A DNA stretch of 64,000 bases from Ciona intestinalis (taxonomy: Eukaryota; Chordata; Ascidiacea; Phlebobranchia; Cionidae): assembly GCF_000224145.3 (NCBI RefSeq), contig NC_020175.2, positions 4,799,585 to 4,863,584 of the forward strand. Reading direction: 5' to 3'. The translations under genes and the position numbers were made by a program. Shown one piece after another: positions 15,201 through 26,889 of the stretch; within the stretch, counting starts at the first letter, position 1; every line of letters begins with the position of its first letter. The notes under the pieces are model-generated. The model had not been told where the DNA came from and searched no databases. It saw only the letters and a list, made by a program, of their open reading frames with translations.

Positions 15201-17020
15201 ATTTTATTACAATTATTATTTCAACTTGAAGTTTTATTTTGTATACTATTTTTTATTATGGTTCCATTACTCGTAAGTTCAAACTTTTTTTTCTTACCAT
15301 TTAAAATGTTTACTTGTATTTTTTTTATTATTTTATACCTTCTGTTTTTAAATGAATTTATAGATCACAAAACAAACAATTTTTAAACCTCTTTCAGGCC
15401 TATTATACACCCGGCGACAACGTATACAATAATTATTATAACCTATTTTATAACAATAATACATACCACCTTATTATAAAATTGTTATACAACAGAATTT
15501 ATAACAGTATTATATTTCAGGAACATGTTCACCACCCCAGAAATGTGTATACAGCGGAGAAGATCACGCACCTGGTATCACATGGCAAGAAGACATCTGT
15601 CTTGAATGTACTTGTCCAGCTTATCCAAATGCTCTTGGTGAATACGTTGCTGAATGCACAAACATCCAATGCGGAAAGTGCAGTGCAGGATACACCTATG
15701 TACCAATTCCAGGAGCTTGCTGTGGTGATTGCGTTCCTATTACATGTCACTATGAAGGAACTCAACATTCTGTAAGTTAAATTTTTTATCATTTTGTTAA
15801 CATGTGCAAATTAATAAACTATCTTTGGTGTATTTATAAAATGAACCATTTGCACCCGGTTTAACAGAACAAATAAAACAACTTTTTATCTTTGCTTGTA
15901 AGCTAGTTACCACATATGCTGTGTGAATGATTCTTAAACAGTTTCATATTTTTACACCTGTGACTGCTTAAGTTAAAATATGAGTGAATATTTAATTTTC
16001 TTGCATTACTGATAATTAGATTGACAATTTATTGAATACGTATACAAGATTCTATTTAAAAAATAAAGTGAAGATGCCATTTTTAGGCGAAATTTATATC
16101 TTTTTTATACAATTGGTTGGAATTTTTGTCTTTTACGTTGTCATAGCACCGGATTTTAACTCCACATTGCTTCCCAGGTTGGACAAACATGGTCACCATC
16201 AGGAGATCAATGCACAACATGCATGTGTGATATGAACTCCATCACTGGGGAAGTCTACACAACATGCACGGCGGTGGCTTGCGCACCAATGGACCCATCA
16301 TGTCCTGCTGATAAGATCCGAACAACTGGAGATGGATGTTGTACTTATTGTGATCCAAGTAAGTTCATTGTGATACATTTTATTTCTAATTTGTATTAAT
16401 TGAATTATCAAAGCTTGGCAAAAGATAAGTTCCTTAAAAATTTGATTAATTGAGATATGCACATTTTATTTGTACTTTGTCCTAACTGATGAAGGACATC
16501 TGAATTTTATTTCTTTGCCAGTTGAGTTTGGCATTTCCAGTTTAACTAATGAATAAATGTACTATACATAAGCTATCTATATGTTCTCATTATGATAATT
16601 GTCTATTTTTTTAACGTTGAATTTTTTAATTAATTGACCTAAAATTTATTGTGTTATGCCCTATGAAAAATTAACGCTAATTGACTGTTGTTAAACTTAT
16701 TCTACTTTTTATTTCTAGCATATGTGGTGGAAACAGGAGGTTGCGCACCAAAGCAGAACGCTCCAGAATTCCTTACAATGGATGGATGTACAAGTGATGA
16801 ACAAGTTTGTATCAGCACATGCGAAGGTGCTTGTGTCAGCAAGTCAACGTATTCTCTCGAATCCAACAACTTCACACGACTGTGTAGCTGTTGTTCAACC
16901 ACCGAGACAGAAGAACGCACCGCAACGCTCACTTGTCCAGATGGATCCAAGAAAACAGTCACCTATAAGGTGGCTACAAAGTGTGGTTGCCAGGCTAGCA
17001 AATGTGAAGCTATGCCATAG
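236..17020 (+). CDS. Gel-forming mucin / von Willebrand factor-like secreted glycoprotein, 3' part (31 exons)
   Basis: Coding exons with GT..AG borders that stay in frame: 236-338, 747-968, 1122-1208, 1430-1541, 1674-1903, 2237-2337, 2695-2966, 3137-3555, 3803-3981, 4317-4492, 4568-4797, 5123-5368, 5930-8361, 8577-8697, 8765-8953, 9038-9393, 9690-9916, 10237-10454, 10631-10879, 11143-11329, 11688-11911, 11995-12138, 12410-12529, 12842-12982, 13376-13533, 13899-14064, 14381-14577, 14895-15175, 15521-15771, 16178-16358, 16719-17020. Module order: C8 and TIL (end of D2), D' TIL, VWD-C8-TIL (D3; GLCGNYDQ motif), extra TIL, proline-rich repeats, TIL and VWC-like, degenerate VWD-C8-TIL (D4-like), a long run of VWC-like CxxC/CC modules, and a C-terminal cystine knot ending at the TAG. 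This is the MUC2/MUC5/VWF architecture; family members form disulfide-linked extracellular polymers. There are no VWA domains in the VWF A1-A3 position, so a mucin-like identity fits better. The signal peptide and D1 lie left of the window. The exon 18/19 border could instead be at about 10586. Confidence 0.85.
5930..8361 (+). repeat. Proline-rich, cysteine-bearing coding tandem repeats (mucin-domain position)
   Basis: One large exon of the mucin-like gene. The commonest unit is 31 residues (93 bp), beginning PVPCVDTFVPTVGKAVPQ and continuing with a PSGEYYPTPEQYG-like half. It alternates with units of the type PTPEQPFIDAPVPKFTPTP. A longer block containing VGVDIPQ, GFGPKPVVE and EEGYLS occurs three times (about 6270-6390, 7190-7280, 8160-8265), so there is a higher-order repeat as well. 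Neighbouring copies are almost identical in DNA, which suggests recent duplication or gene conversion. Unlike classical mucin PTS domains it is poor in Ser and Thr runs, rich in Pro, Val, Phe and Tyr, and carries one Cys in most units. The exon is interrupted by two N at 7529-7530 and a 125-N gap. Confidence 0.85.
7529..7745. other. Assembly gap and low-quality bases inside the repeat exon
   Basis: Two N at 7529-7530 and 125 N at 7547-7671. Next to the gap the sequence has single-base differences from the other repeat copies: a doubled T before the gap at about 7542-7546, and an extra base at about 7735 where 'cttgttgtag' stands for 'cttgtgtag' elsewhere. The reading frame is lost here and recovers from about 7741. 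This is best read as base-calling or collapse error in a near-identical tandem array. The true number of repeats is therefore unknown. Confidence 0.85.
10237..11911 (+). other. D4-like assembly (VWD-C8-TIL) of the mucin-like protein
   Basis: Exons 10237-10454 and 10631-10879 encode a divergent VWD domain. The usual GDPH-type opening is replaced by a FGWNTFDD segment, and the conserved late motif is present as GLCGQCDG. Exons 11143-11911 supply the C8-like and TIL-like cysteines. Since the GDPH site used for autocatalytic cleavage in some mucins is absent, cleavage of that kind is not expected here; that last point is an inference. Confidence 0.65.
13025..13105 (+). repeat. Dispersed short repeat with GGTCCT..AGGACC hairpin core
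   Basis: Family core: 'gggtgttggggtaatagg', 'ccaaagtcggccgaaacccc', 'aggtcctgaaggacct', 'tacccatacagaata'. Other copies: about 27275-27350, 28130-28205, 37205-37300, 51435-51510, 53420-53490 and, reversed, about 35840-35930, 57470-57540 and 58320-58500. Almost always intronic or intergenic. Confidence 0.7.
16719..17020 (+). other. C-terminal cystine-knot (CTCK) domain of the mucin-like protein
   Basis: The last exon encodes about 100 residues with the cysteine spacing of a CTCK domain, including a CxxxC..CxCC core (CSCC) and a terminal CGCQASKC segment just before the TAG. In VWF and gel-forming mucins this domain makes the first, C-terminal disulfide dimer in the ER. The exon begins in phase with the preceding VWC-like exon (ACA codon split by the intron). 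Confidence 0.85.
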
Positions 17021-17800
17021 GTCAACTGCCTTGAAATAACGCCAACAAATGTATAAGTTATAACAAAACTATAATCAATATATTTCTTACTCTATTGTAC
17101 TTCTATTAACTAAATGCTGAAACCAAAATTTTGGTGTAATTTATACAATTTTGTTACCCAACCCAACCCAACCCACCCTCTCTTTTTTCTTTATTTATAT
17201 TTCCTTGTGTGAACTTTTATAAAAAATGCAACTCACACTCAGCTCTGTATATCGGTAGCAGCCAGGAGCTTCGACTTTTGTCGTTGGTTTCTCCAGGATT
17301 GCTCTGGCATTGAGTTTGATGTGGTTGTCGCTGTGATCTTGTCATAACTTGTGGCTCTTCTACTTTGGTCACTTACGAACCAACTTCATTATTGACTTTC
17401 TTTCAGGTTCTTAAGTCTTTGTGTTGTTTGAGTTCGTAACTTGTATTGAAAGTATCAGAAACAAACTAACATTGATATGTTTCACATGCTTCCACCTTAT
17501 ATTCATTACGTGCAAAATTGACGGAGAAGTCGTTGGGGGACGCTTCAATGTCATTGTTGCTGTAACATTTTTATTAGTTGATAGTTTCATCCGCCATGTT
17601 TAAAACCAAGTCGCACAAGGAAATAAATCATTGCATTAAAATCAAGTGTGTTATGTAATATAAAAAAAGTTTGGGACAAAATGTCCAGGTTACAAAACAG
17701 CCAGGAATGAAATATAAAGTTTATAAATTTAACAAAACATGGAAAAAAGTTGGACAAATTATGGACAAAACATGGAATAAAAATTTAAATAAAAAAGATG
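17021..17800 (+). other. 3' flank / probable 3' UTR of the mucin-like gene
   Basis: No convincing coding exon is visible. AT-rich sequence follows the TAG, with an AATAAA at about 17622 that could be the polyadenylation signal, about 600 bases after the stop. A short 'cccaaccc' direct repeat lies at about 17156-17175. Transcript ends cannot be fixed from sequence alone. Confidence 0.4.
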
Positions 17801-17809
17801 AAAAAAAAG

Positions 17810-19085
17810 AAGAACATTACTTACTGTATCAAACCACTGCCCAAAATTTATTTTTTCTATGTACCCCTCTTAAATTTTCAAACAAGAATAAATTTTATGG
17901 TTGTAAAAATTGACTTTATTAAGGTTTATGTGAAACACCGTAACATATGTTATTGTAGATATCATTATTATACACATAATTACTGTGTACTCTCATTCTA
18001 AATTATACAGATTGTAACAAAATAAAAAAAATACTTTTTCTATGTATAACCTCTCTTTTGCCTGGTTGATTTCTGACATTTTTTTTAACTAGAATGAATT
18101 TTAAAATTGTAAAAATCGACTTTATTAAGGTCTATGTGAAACACATCATTGTAATTAAAAAAATGCGAAAGCAAAAACAAATTACCATCGTATTATATGT
18201 TACTGTGGATATCATGATTATACACAAAATTACTTAAAAACCAAACCTGCAAATTTATTAAATTTTTTGTGTTACTAATTTTTTTTCGAAGAAAGCTGTA
18301 ATGTACTACTCTCATTCTAAATTATACAGAATTTAGCAAAATCAGGATTTTTTTAAAAATTAAAACAGGTAAAACCGCTGCCCAAAATTTATTTTTCCTA
18401 TGTATACCCTCTTTTTTTGCCTGGTTGATACTTAATTTCTGTCAATTTTTTAAACCAGAATAAATTTCATAATTGTAAAAATTGACTTTATTAAAGTTTA
18501 CGTAAAACACAGCATTGTAAATTAACCGAAAGCAAAAACAAATTACCATCGTATTATATGTTACTGTAGATATCATGATTATACACAAAATTACTTAAAA
18601 ACCAAACCTGCAAATTTATTAAATTTCTTGTGTTACTAAATTTTTTTCGAAGAAAGCTGTAATGAACTACTCTCATTCTAAATTATACAGAATTTAGCAA
18701 AATCAGGATTTTTTTAAAAATTAAAACAGGTAAAACCGCTGCCCAAAATTTATTTTTCCTATGTATACCCTACTTTTTTGCCTGGTTGATACTTAATTTC
18801 TGTCAATTTTTTAAACCAGAATAAATTTCATAATTGTAAAAATTGACTTTATTAAAGTTTACGTAAAACACAGCATTGTAAATTAACCTATAAAAAAAAT
18901 GTGAAAGCAAAAACAAATTACCGCCGTATTTTAAGTTACTGTAGATATCATGATTATACACAAAATTACTTAAAAACCAAACCTGCAAATTTATTAAATT
19001 TTTTGTGTTACCTATTTTTTTTTAAGAAAACTTCAATGTACTACTCTCATTCTAAATTCTACAGATTTAAACAAAAAAAAATTAT
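17810..19085. repeat. Tandem array of about 360-bp AT-rich units (3-4 copies)
   Basis: A block containing 'ctgcccaaaatttatttttc', 'attgactttatta', 'tatcatgattatacac', 'accaaacctgcaaa' and 'ctactctcattctaaatt' recurs in the same orientation. Corresponding points lie near 18365 and 18726 (spacing about 361 bp), with a further full copy to the left (about 18000-18360), a degenerate one at about 17830-18000, and a final partial one ending near 19080. No open reading frame persists across the units. This could be a small satellite array or a tandemly amplified non-autonomous element. Confidence 0.75.
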
Positions 19086-19359
19086 TTGGCAAATTTTGGT
19101 AAACATGACATTGTACTACAGTGACACAACTAAACAGTGGTATGAATATTAATGCCACAAAAAACAACAGTATTATAATTTGTAATTTAATAATGTGCTA
19201 TTTAAAAAAGAAGTAAATATTACAGTAAGAGCAAAACTTCATATTTAGTAAAAAAGAGAACAGAATTTAGTTTATGATTCAATACAAACAAATCTTTTAG
19301 AGAAACAGTTATTTTAAAAGAATGACTTGTTTTAAAATGCTCGTGAAGTGCAGACAGTC

Positions 19360-22300
19360 TTAGTCAAAACAATATTTATCATTTTCTCTTTCCATTTCTC
19401 GTTCGTTGTAAATACTCGATAATTCATCTGTTGGATCGTCAGAAAGAGTTGATTTTAAGTTGACAAGACGAGCAGTTGTTTTACATAAATCTGATTCTTT
19501 CCCATGAACTTTCTGTGTAAACAAAAACACCCAGTGTGAAACAGTTACATAAGTGGTAAGCCAGCACAACAACTACGGAAATGTTTCAAAAAAATTTAAA
19601 AACCCATATGTTCTAAACATTCACAAAATTTGTGTTCAGATTTTGGAAAAAAAAAAATATTGATGCAAAAAAAATCAGTCTTGTATAATAAGTTCAATAA
19701 TTAAAACAGGAAGGGTCATACCTGTTTCAAAACATCTATTTCATATTGTTTTCGTTTCATTCTTTCAAGTTGTTTTTGTTGTTTCTTTTCTGCCTTAAAT
19801 CTGTTGCCATCAGCTTGGTAAGAAGATCGAGCTTTAGGTGGAGATTGTCTGTAGTCAAGATTTTCTAGATGGAAGGTCTGTGGTGTAATAAAAATAAGTT
19901 GGGTAAGTTGGGTGAGTTGGGTAAGTTGGGTAAGTTGGGTAAGTTGGGTAAGTTGGGTAAGTTGGGTAAGTTGGGTAAGTTGGGTAAGTTGGGTAAGTTG
20001 GGTAAGTTGGGTAAGTTGGGTAAGTTGGGTGAGTTGGGTGAGTTGACTAAGTTGAATAAGTTGAGTGAGTTGGTAGGTTGGTAAGTTGGNNNNNNNNNNN
20101 NNNNNNNNNNNNNNNNNNNNNNNNNNNNNNNNNNNNNNNNNNNNNNNNNNNNNNNNNNNNNNNNNNNNNNNNNNNNNNNNNNNNNNNNNNNNNNNNNNNN
20201 NNNNNNNNNNNNNNACATTTACTTATATTTTGTTACTTCTGCTACCAGGCATAATGTAAATAATCCTTCAATGGCTCATTTAATTTAAAAGAACGTGGTG
20301 CACTAGAATATTTACATTTACAGAAAATGAATATTTACATGTACATAATTCTGTAAAACATTAAACCAAACCAACCTTTCTTTGTTTAATCATCTTATTC
20401 AACCTCTTCTCAAGTTCAAGAGCTTCCCTGCATCTCACAAGAGCTTCACGGAGATGTTTAACTTCCTCGGCTTTCTCCATTAACTCATGCGACATTACTT
20501 CAAGTCTCCCGGACTTTTGGGAAGCAAAAGTTTCGGCTTCTCTGAAATTTAAGATGTTTTTGTTGTTTATAAGCCAAACAAATAAAAGATTAATCTTTAT
20601 GAAAAATAAAATAAGATCGCCAATTAGTAAGTGTTTCAAGGACAACAAATCTTACCAACTCTTGATCTCCAATTTTAAATTGTTTAAAGTTTTATTTATT
20701 TTAAAAGAGGTTGGTGGGTACAGAGCATTATTTTGTCTTCAAAATAAATAGTCAGCCCTAAATTTACAAAAAACTAAAACAAGGATCAATAAAAATTGTT
20801 TTTATTATTGAATTTAAGCCAGTTAAAGGTTATGTTCTCAAGAATGCTAATTAGAGTAATCAATGTTAAAAATTATCAACATAGAGCCAAAGTTGCCAAC
20901 CTTAACTTTGTGAGATCTTTTTCATATCCTTGCAACAATTGTTCCTTTCTATCCAACCTCTGTATCAAAGATTTAATCCTTAATGTTATCTTTTCAAGAT
21001 CTGCTCTTCGATTCGCAGACAATCTCTCTCTTTCATCTTGTGGTGCGTGTTGTAGAGATGACATTCCATCAAATGCATTGATACCAAGCATACCACCAAC
21101 ACTGTTCATGAGGTCCATGTACTGAAGAAAAAAGTTTTAGAAATATAAAATAAAATCATGTTAAATAAATGTTAAATTGGTAAAAAAAACATTAAAAAGG
21201 AAAATGTTAAAAAAAGAAAATGTTAACAAAATTTATATTTGTATAAATATATGATGTTGCCGCCAGGTTATTACAAATCTGAAACAGATTTTCTGGCAAT
21301 TATTTGTTTTGTGATCTTGAATTACCAATTATATAACTTACACATCTTTCACTGCATTTCACGCTTTCTTCAATTTGCTCTCTTGTTGTTCGTTCAATGG
21401 AAGCTTGGGTGGTAGCTGACTTGATTTGTTGATGAGCATCGACCACCTGTAAACATCAGTGTTTAATAAACAATAATATATTAAATGAATGTTACTTATT
21501 TATCCTCGATTAGCAGGGTAAAGACAGTAGTTTTAACATCTTTCAAAAAATTGTTCAAGATTTAGAAGGAGTTGAAAGAATTTCATTCTATAATGGGACT
21601 AAACTTACATCTTGGTCAAGCGACATTTTCTGTTGAAATTGTTTGTCTTCTTCCATAGCTTGCTTGGCACGAATTTCTGATAATTCTTTCTTCAGAAGAA
21701 TAACTTGTTGGAGGGCTTGCTCTTGGCTTGGTACTGTGTATAAAACATGCTTGTTAAACAGAGTAACACAAACCATAAACTGGTGTAGTGACATAGTGGG
21801 CATAGTGCTTGCCTCATAACCAGAAGTTACATTTGGGCCTCAGATCAAAACAATTTAAAAACAATGTCATAGAGCAACAAGTAATGGAAATACAGGGAAG
21901 TATTTTCAACATACTTAGTAAGCACCAAATACCTTGGCATAGTTTTTCACCCATATAGCATTAAAAAAGTTAGAAATAAATATATATCAAATATATCAAC
22001 GTACTTGGTGGCCTTATCTGTTCAAGTGCTTTGACTCTAGCTCTCAATTCAGCGAGTGCTTCTCTCTGTTTTAAGATCACATCTTCGTGTCTTTCCCCAC
22101 GACATTGGGCTCCCATGGATGACAACTCGGAACTTAGTTTTCCCTAGGAAAGAGTATTATGAGTGATCAATAGGTGACAAGTGCTATAATTGTATTAAAT
22201 ATAAGATTTCCCCTTCCCTGCTGACTATATGGTTACACTGTGAGTCATTTTATATAAAAATAATATTTTAAATATCAGAGATTTACTTCTTTCTCCTTGA

Positions 22301-25300
22301 TTTTATTTTTCTTCTCCAATTCTTTTCTTTCCATCTCTTGTTGTTTGTGTTGCTCTTTTAAACTTAGGTCAAGCTCAGTTGCCGTGCTGTTAGTTTCCCT
22401 CAGTTTGGTTTCATTTAATCTGTGTGGTTTGTTTATTAAGTTATTTACACCTCATGCTCACTGTCAGGTTATAACAAAAGTGTATTTTAATATTTGTATA
22501 CACCAGACACACATAGTTTATCCATACACCTTATGGTCACTTTGAGTTATAAAATGCATGTATTTTTATATACCAGAAAAAAATAATCAAATTTAAATCA
22601 AAGTTAAAGTATATTAGTACAGTTTAAAAACAAAAATTTTTACCTCAGTTGTTCTTGCGACAATCTGATTTGTTCTTTTTGCGAGTCGACCAACCCTGAC
22701 ATTTTCAACAACTGTTGGCGTATTTCGTTCAATTCAACTTCCTGATTCTTGACAAGATTTCTGCAGATACAGTGTTTTTTTAGTAAAAAAATGTTTTTGA
22801 AAATTTGAGTAGTTTCAGGTAAGTGGGGGTGATAAAAATAGACGGATCGAAATCTTTTTTTTCATAACACCAGTATTAGTATATAGCCGGTATTATCGAC
22901 TATCATTTTACTGATAATTTCCTTCTCTCTGTTGTTTTAGGTAATATACTTTCTTTACTGTGATCGAAAAACAATAAATAAAACTATTTTATGCTGTGGG
23001 ACCCCCTTATGTATAAGATCAAACAATAAAAGTCCAAACCTGTTATGTTCCAGTTCTTGTTTCTGAGACTCACTAAGTTCCCCGATCATGTCCGACATAC
23101 GAGATTGTGCGCCGGATAAATCTCGCTTCAAACCAAGGATCGTGTCTTGCTGGACCTAGAATATTCCATATTAAGGTGCTGAATATATTTAAATGAATTT
23201 AACACATATATTCAGGAGTGGCAGGGCTATGACAATCGTTATAACATGGGTGTTATATCTCATACACCTCGTGTTCGCTTACAAATTACCACCTATGTTT
23301 CTTTGTAGGGAATGGTCATTTTTGTTGCTGAATTTTCATGTAGATTTTATACCTGTAGTTGTCTGTGAGAGTGAGACAACTCAAGTTTAAGAGCATCAAT
23401 AGTTTGTTCAAGTATCGTAACATCTTTGTTTGTTGCTTCATATGTTCGTTGGGGAACATGGGTGGCTTCCCTATGTTGTGACTCTGATTCTGTAGATTAA
23501 AATAAATTTTGAGCGTTAATCACAGTTTATGTAGGCTACCCTAATAAAATTATTGTCAAAGAGACAAACAAAAACATGATGTTTAGAACATGCCATGAAA
23601 AAATTGTGGTAAGTTCAATTAGAAAATTGCACCTCTCAGATAAATTACAACAGAGATAATACAAACATGCCAGCCCATTTGTATAATACATTTATCATAA
23701 AAAAAAAACTGTTTTTAACACAACTAGTACAACATACTGTTTTTTCTTCCTTCAATTCTTTTAATCTTTTCTTCAGCTTCCTTTCGCTTGTGGTTTAATT
23801 GTTGTAACTTTTCCTCTAATGATACGATGGTTATCGAATGCTGGTGAATTTCCTCCTGGGGTGGTTTATACAGTTAATTTTAATCAGTATTTAATTGTTA
23901 CATTAATTGTTATATCGTATATTATAACTTGTAAAGTGACAGCAGAATAAGTTAAAGACATTCATTCATTAATAGTCACAACCACATGCATTCAAACACA
24001 CCATACATTACCTTGTACTGCATAAGATCGTGATCAAAATCTTTCCTTAGTTGTTCCATATTTGCATTCACAGCATTAAGTTCCAACTTATATCTCTTCT
24101 CCAATGCTGACATCTCAGTCCTTAGTTCATGCTGAAGGTATTCAAATGTTTAACAACAAAAATAAAGCTATTCGTTTATGAATGGTTTGTATTTTACATT
24201 TTTATAACTAAGAGCTGTGACAACTTATATATTTTCTGTAATGGTGACTTCTCAGTCTTTAATTCATGTATATATTGAAATAAATAAGATAGTAAGAAGA
24301 TAAGCATAACAGGTTGCCCATTTATGATAAACCATTAAGTTTAATTCACCTCAGCTTGTTTATGAAGCTCCCATGTTTTGCACAGCATCTTGAATTCTAT
24401 GTTTGTATTCATCTAATTCAATATTCTTCTCTTCCAATAGCTGCAATATAAATAATATAAACCACAACAAATGAACTAAAATAGTAACCTAGTAAATTTT
24501 TTCTGGCAATTTATTTTTTACAATTTGTGTCTATAAAATAGTATAATATTCTATAAGTGTTCAGCTAGAAGTACATTACCCCAACATCCAGGGTGCTACA
24601 ACCCATTAATGATCACTGGCTTAGACCAGTGTATGTTAAGTGTAGTTCCTAAAATCACATACACCTATCAAAATCAACATTTAAACTCAGGATCATTCGG
24701 TAACTTCCAATATAACCATCCAACCACTGAGCAAAGACTCTGGACTTACATTACAATTGCATAACTAAAAAAATTTCCCTTTTTTTCATTGGGTCACATA
24801 TCCACCTGTTTAAGTTGATCAACACTGCAGTTAGCAGAAGTAACTTTCTCCTGTTGACTCATTAAAGCTTGAAGTCTTTTCTCTTCTTCTTTTGCTCGTA
24901 ACTCTTCCACAGATTTCTCAAACTCTTGTTTTTCTTGCATTCTATAAATACAATCAAGTAATCACAACCAAATTATAGTATCATCATAAATCATAATATC
25001 TACAAAATATTTCAGTTGGCCAAAAATATATAGGTTTAATTTCTTTCTGTATTTTTTTTTATATGAATTGGGACTCTGTCACTGTAACCAATAAAAATCT
25101 AAAGTTATATCATGTTCACCTCATTCTTTCCAACTCATCAGCCAATTTCTCTTCGTTTTCTTTGAGCAATTTATTGACATGGCTCTGTAGCTCCATCTGG
25201 TGCGAAGACTCAAGGTCTGCAATTGATTGAACGACTTTCTTCACTTCATTCTTCTCGTGGAGGAGGGCTTGGTGTAAGTGAGATATATGGACAGCTGGGT

Positions 25301-25892
25301 CTGTAAGTGTGTAAAGCATTAAATAAACATATGATCGTGTTATGTAATCATGTTATACTAATATGTTATCATGGTATATGCATTGACACAAACCCTATAG
25401 GAAAAAGCTGTTCAACCATAAACAGAGCAGCTTTGATTCTATAAGATTAGTTTAACAAATATTGCTTAATCAAATGGTACTAGGTTCGAGGTTCGAAAAA
25501 AATTATGTTTTGTATTTTAAACACCATGCCGCCCCTTTAATAGTATTGTACAGAAAGCTAACGTCATGATTGGCAGGCAATAATTCTAACAGTTTCCAAG
25601 TTACATAACACTGTGTATCAGTAAGCTGGTTTCACATTAGTGATATATAACCTAATTAATCAATACATCATTACAAGTGCGTAGTTTAAAGCACACAAGG
25701 AGGACAACTATTTTAACAAACAAAACATTAATGATAATCACCATCTTGCGAAGTATCGCTAGAATACGATGTCTGAGCTGAACTGTTTGCTTTCTTCTGC
25801 TTCCTTACTTTACGATGGGAATACTTTGTATATGATGATGCCAGTGGCGATGGGTACCTCGCATATTTCTCAACTTTAACTGGCCCGCTCAT
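19360..25892 (-). CDS. Coiled-coil protein (about 790 aa, about 17 exons); candidate C-terminal half of FHAD1 or a separate gene
   Basis: Starts at ATG 25892 with [19 protein letters not shown] and ends with a stop at 19360. Exons (approximate): 25740-25892, 25122-25304, 24808-24943, 24350-24440, 24012-24133, 23738-23857, 23353-23491, 23040-23156, 22643-22760, 22287-22420, 22005-22144, 21608-21734, 21342-21448, 20901-21121, 20377-20542, 19722-19880, 19360-19512. After a basic, Ser/Tyr-rich head it is almost entirely heptad-type coiled coil rich in E, K, Q and L. A distinctive non-coil stretch [14 protein letters not shown] lies near 21080 and is followed by [17 protein letters not shown] good acceptor ('aatatttag') ends one base before the ATG, which would suit spliced-leader trans-splicing. 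Exon 24350-24440 carries one extra base and loses frame. Function is not evident from sequence beyond a structural, probably cilium- or centrosome-associated role if it belongs to FHAD1. Confidence 0.6.
19895..20089 (+). repeat. Nonamer minisatellite (GGGTAAGTT)n, truncated by an N gap
   Basis: About 20 head-to-tail copies of a 9-base unit, degenerating to 'gagttgact' and 'aataagttg' variants on the right and ending in a 125-N gap (20090-20214). It lies in an intron of the minus-strand coiled-coil gene. On the + strand every unit contains the 5' splice-site consensus GGTAAGT; on the transcribed strand it reads as CTTACCC. Confidence 0.9.
23235..23320 (-). repeat. Dispersed short repeat copy
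   Basis: Reversed copy: 'gttataacatgggtgttata', 'catacacctcgtgttcgc', 'aaattaccacctatg'. Intronic in the coiled-coil gene. Similar copies lie at about 13735-13815, 14135-14200, 40765-40840 and 46530-46620. Confidence 0.6.
24580..24745 (-). repeat. tRNA-derived SINE-like element
   Basis: Minus-strand box A-like TGCTCAGTGGTTGG and box B-like GATCCTGAGTTTAAATG, with a tail similar to other copies. Intronic in the coiled-coil gene. Confidence 0.5.
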
Positions 25893-26336
25893 ACTAAATA
25901 TTAATACCTTTCTATGTATAAACTTTTTTTAATAGCCTATTATATATATATTGAAGCGCTTGTGACAAATTTAAAAAAAATAAAAATTAATTTAAAAATT
26001 ATGCATTGTAAATCATAATTAAAGTCAATAACCTTTCATCTAAATCTGTTTAATGAAGTTTATTGACATTAACCTGTATATATATCTACAATATATAGGC
26101 TTCCGCCATTGCTGGCTTGCTGCCACACATTATAAATCAAATTAGTCTGTTCTATCAATTTATTTTTTGCAACTAATGTTTTGATACTTTTAAAATATAA
26201 AGGCTACCTGAAAATAAAGGAGAAACATTTGTTTTTCTATAAACCTGCAAAATTTGACTTAAACACCTGAATAGTATGGGCGGAGTAATGCCCTCCTATT
26301 CTGTGTAATTACATATCTACCCTCAACTATCATATC

Positions 26337-26537
26337 ATGTTTCATACTTTCTTTATGATCAAACAATTGCCATTCATACAAACAATCCTTTCATACAACC
26401 AAACAATCACCAGTAAACCAGAAACAAAGGTTTCCGAGGTTCTTGAGTTGAATTACACGCTTAATTCAATGCTTAGTGCGACATATGTGGAACTTGTTGC
26501 CAAAGCTAATCAAGCAAGGGTGAGTGAAGTAGTTTAA
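26337..26537 (+). CDS. Small hypothetical ORF (66 aa) in the gap between the two coiled-coil models
   Basis: ATG at 26337 opens a 66-codon frame whose second half (SEVLELNYTLNSMLSATYVE, then LVAKANQAR) looks like real amphipathic coding sequence. It is followed by a consensus donor GGTGAGT at about 26521, so it may be a first exon rather than a complete gene. A GC-richer stretch 'gggcggagtaatgccc' lies about 50 bases upstream. I do not recognise the protein. It could also be a decayed exon or chance. Confidence 0.25.
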   Translation: MFHTFFMIKQLPFIQTILSYNQTITSKPETKVSEVLELNYTLNSMLSATYVELVAKANQARVSEVV

Positions 26538-26889
26538 CAATAGTAAGTATGTGAGTTGAATCTAACATGATTGTTTAACACTTAATCTGCCATTAAGATC
26601 AATTAACAATACATTTAAATGCTGTTGCTATATTAGGCTTTTAATTATCTACAGATAAACTTGATTGCAATGCTTGTTTTAATTAAAAGTGTAACAAAAT
26701 TCTTATTTTTTTACACTAAAAATACGCCAGTCATTCGTCAAGTTTTTTGCAGTTACTTATGTACTACAAATGTAATGCTTTATCATACTTTTTTAATAAT
26801 CTACAAAACCGGCACCCCACACTTTGCTACGTAAGCAACGTTTAGTGTTAACTCATAAGATTTTTAATCTGTCTCTAAACCCCCTAAGA

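Noticed and set aside
16032-16235. 67-codon ORF with a hydrophobic stretch in a mucin intron
   Set aside because: AT-rich intron sequence. The frame runs across the acceptor at 16177 and is out of phase with the exon.
236-17020. Identification as von Willebrand factor itself or SCO-spondin
   Set aside because: No VWA domains between D3 and D4 and no thrombospondin repeats. The repeat domain in that position fits a gel-forming mucin-like protein better.
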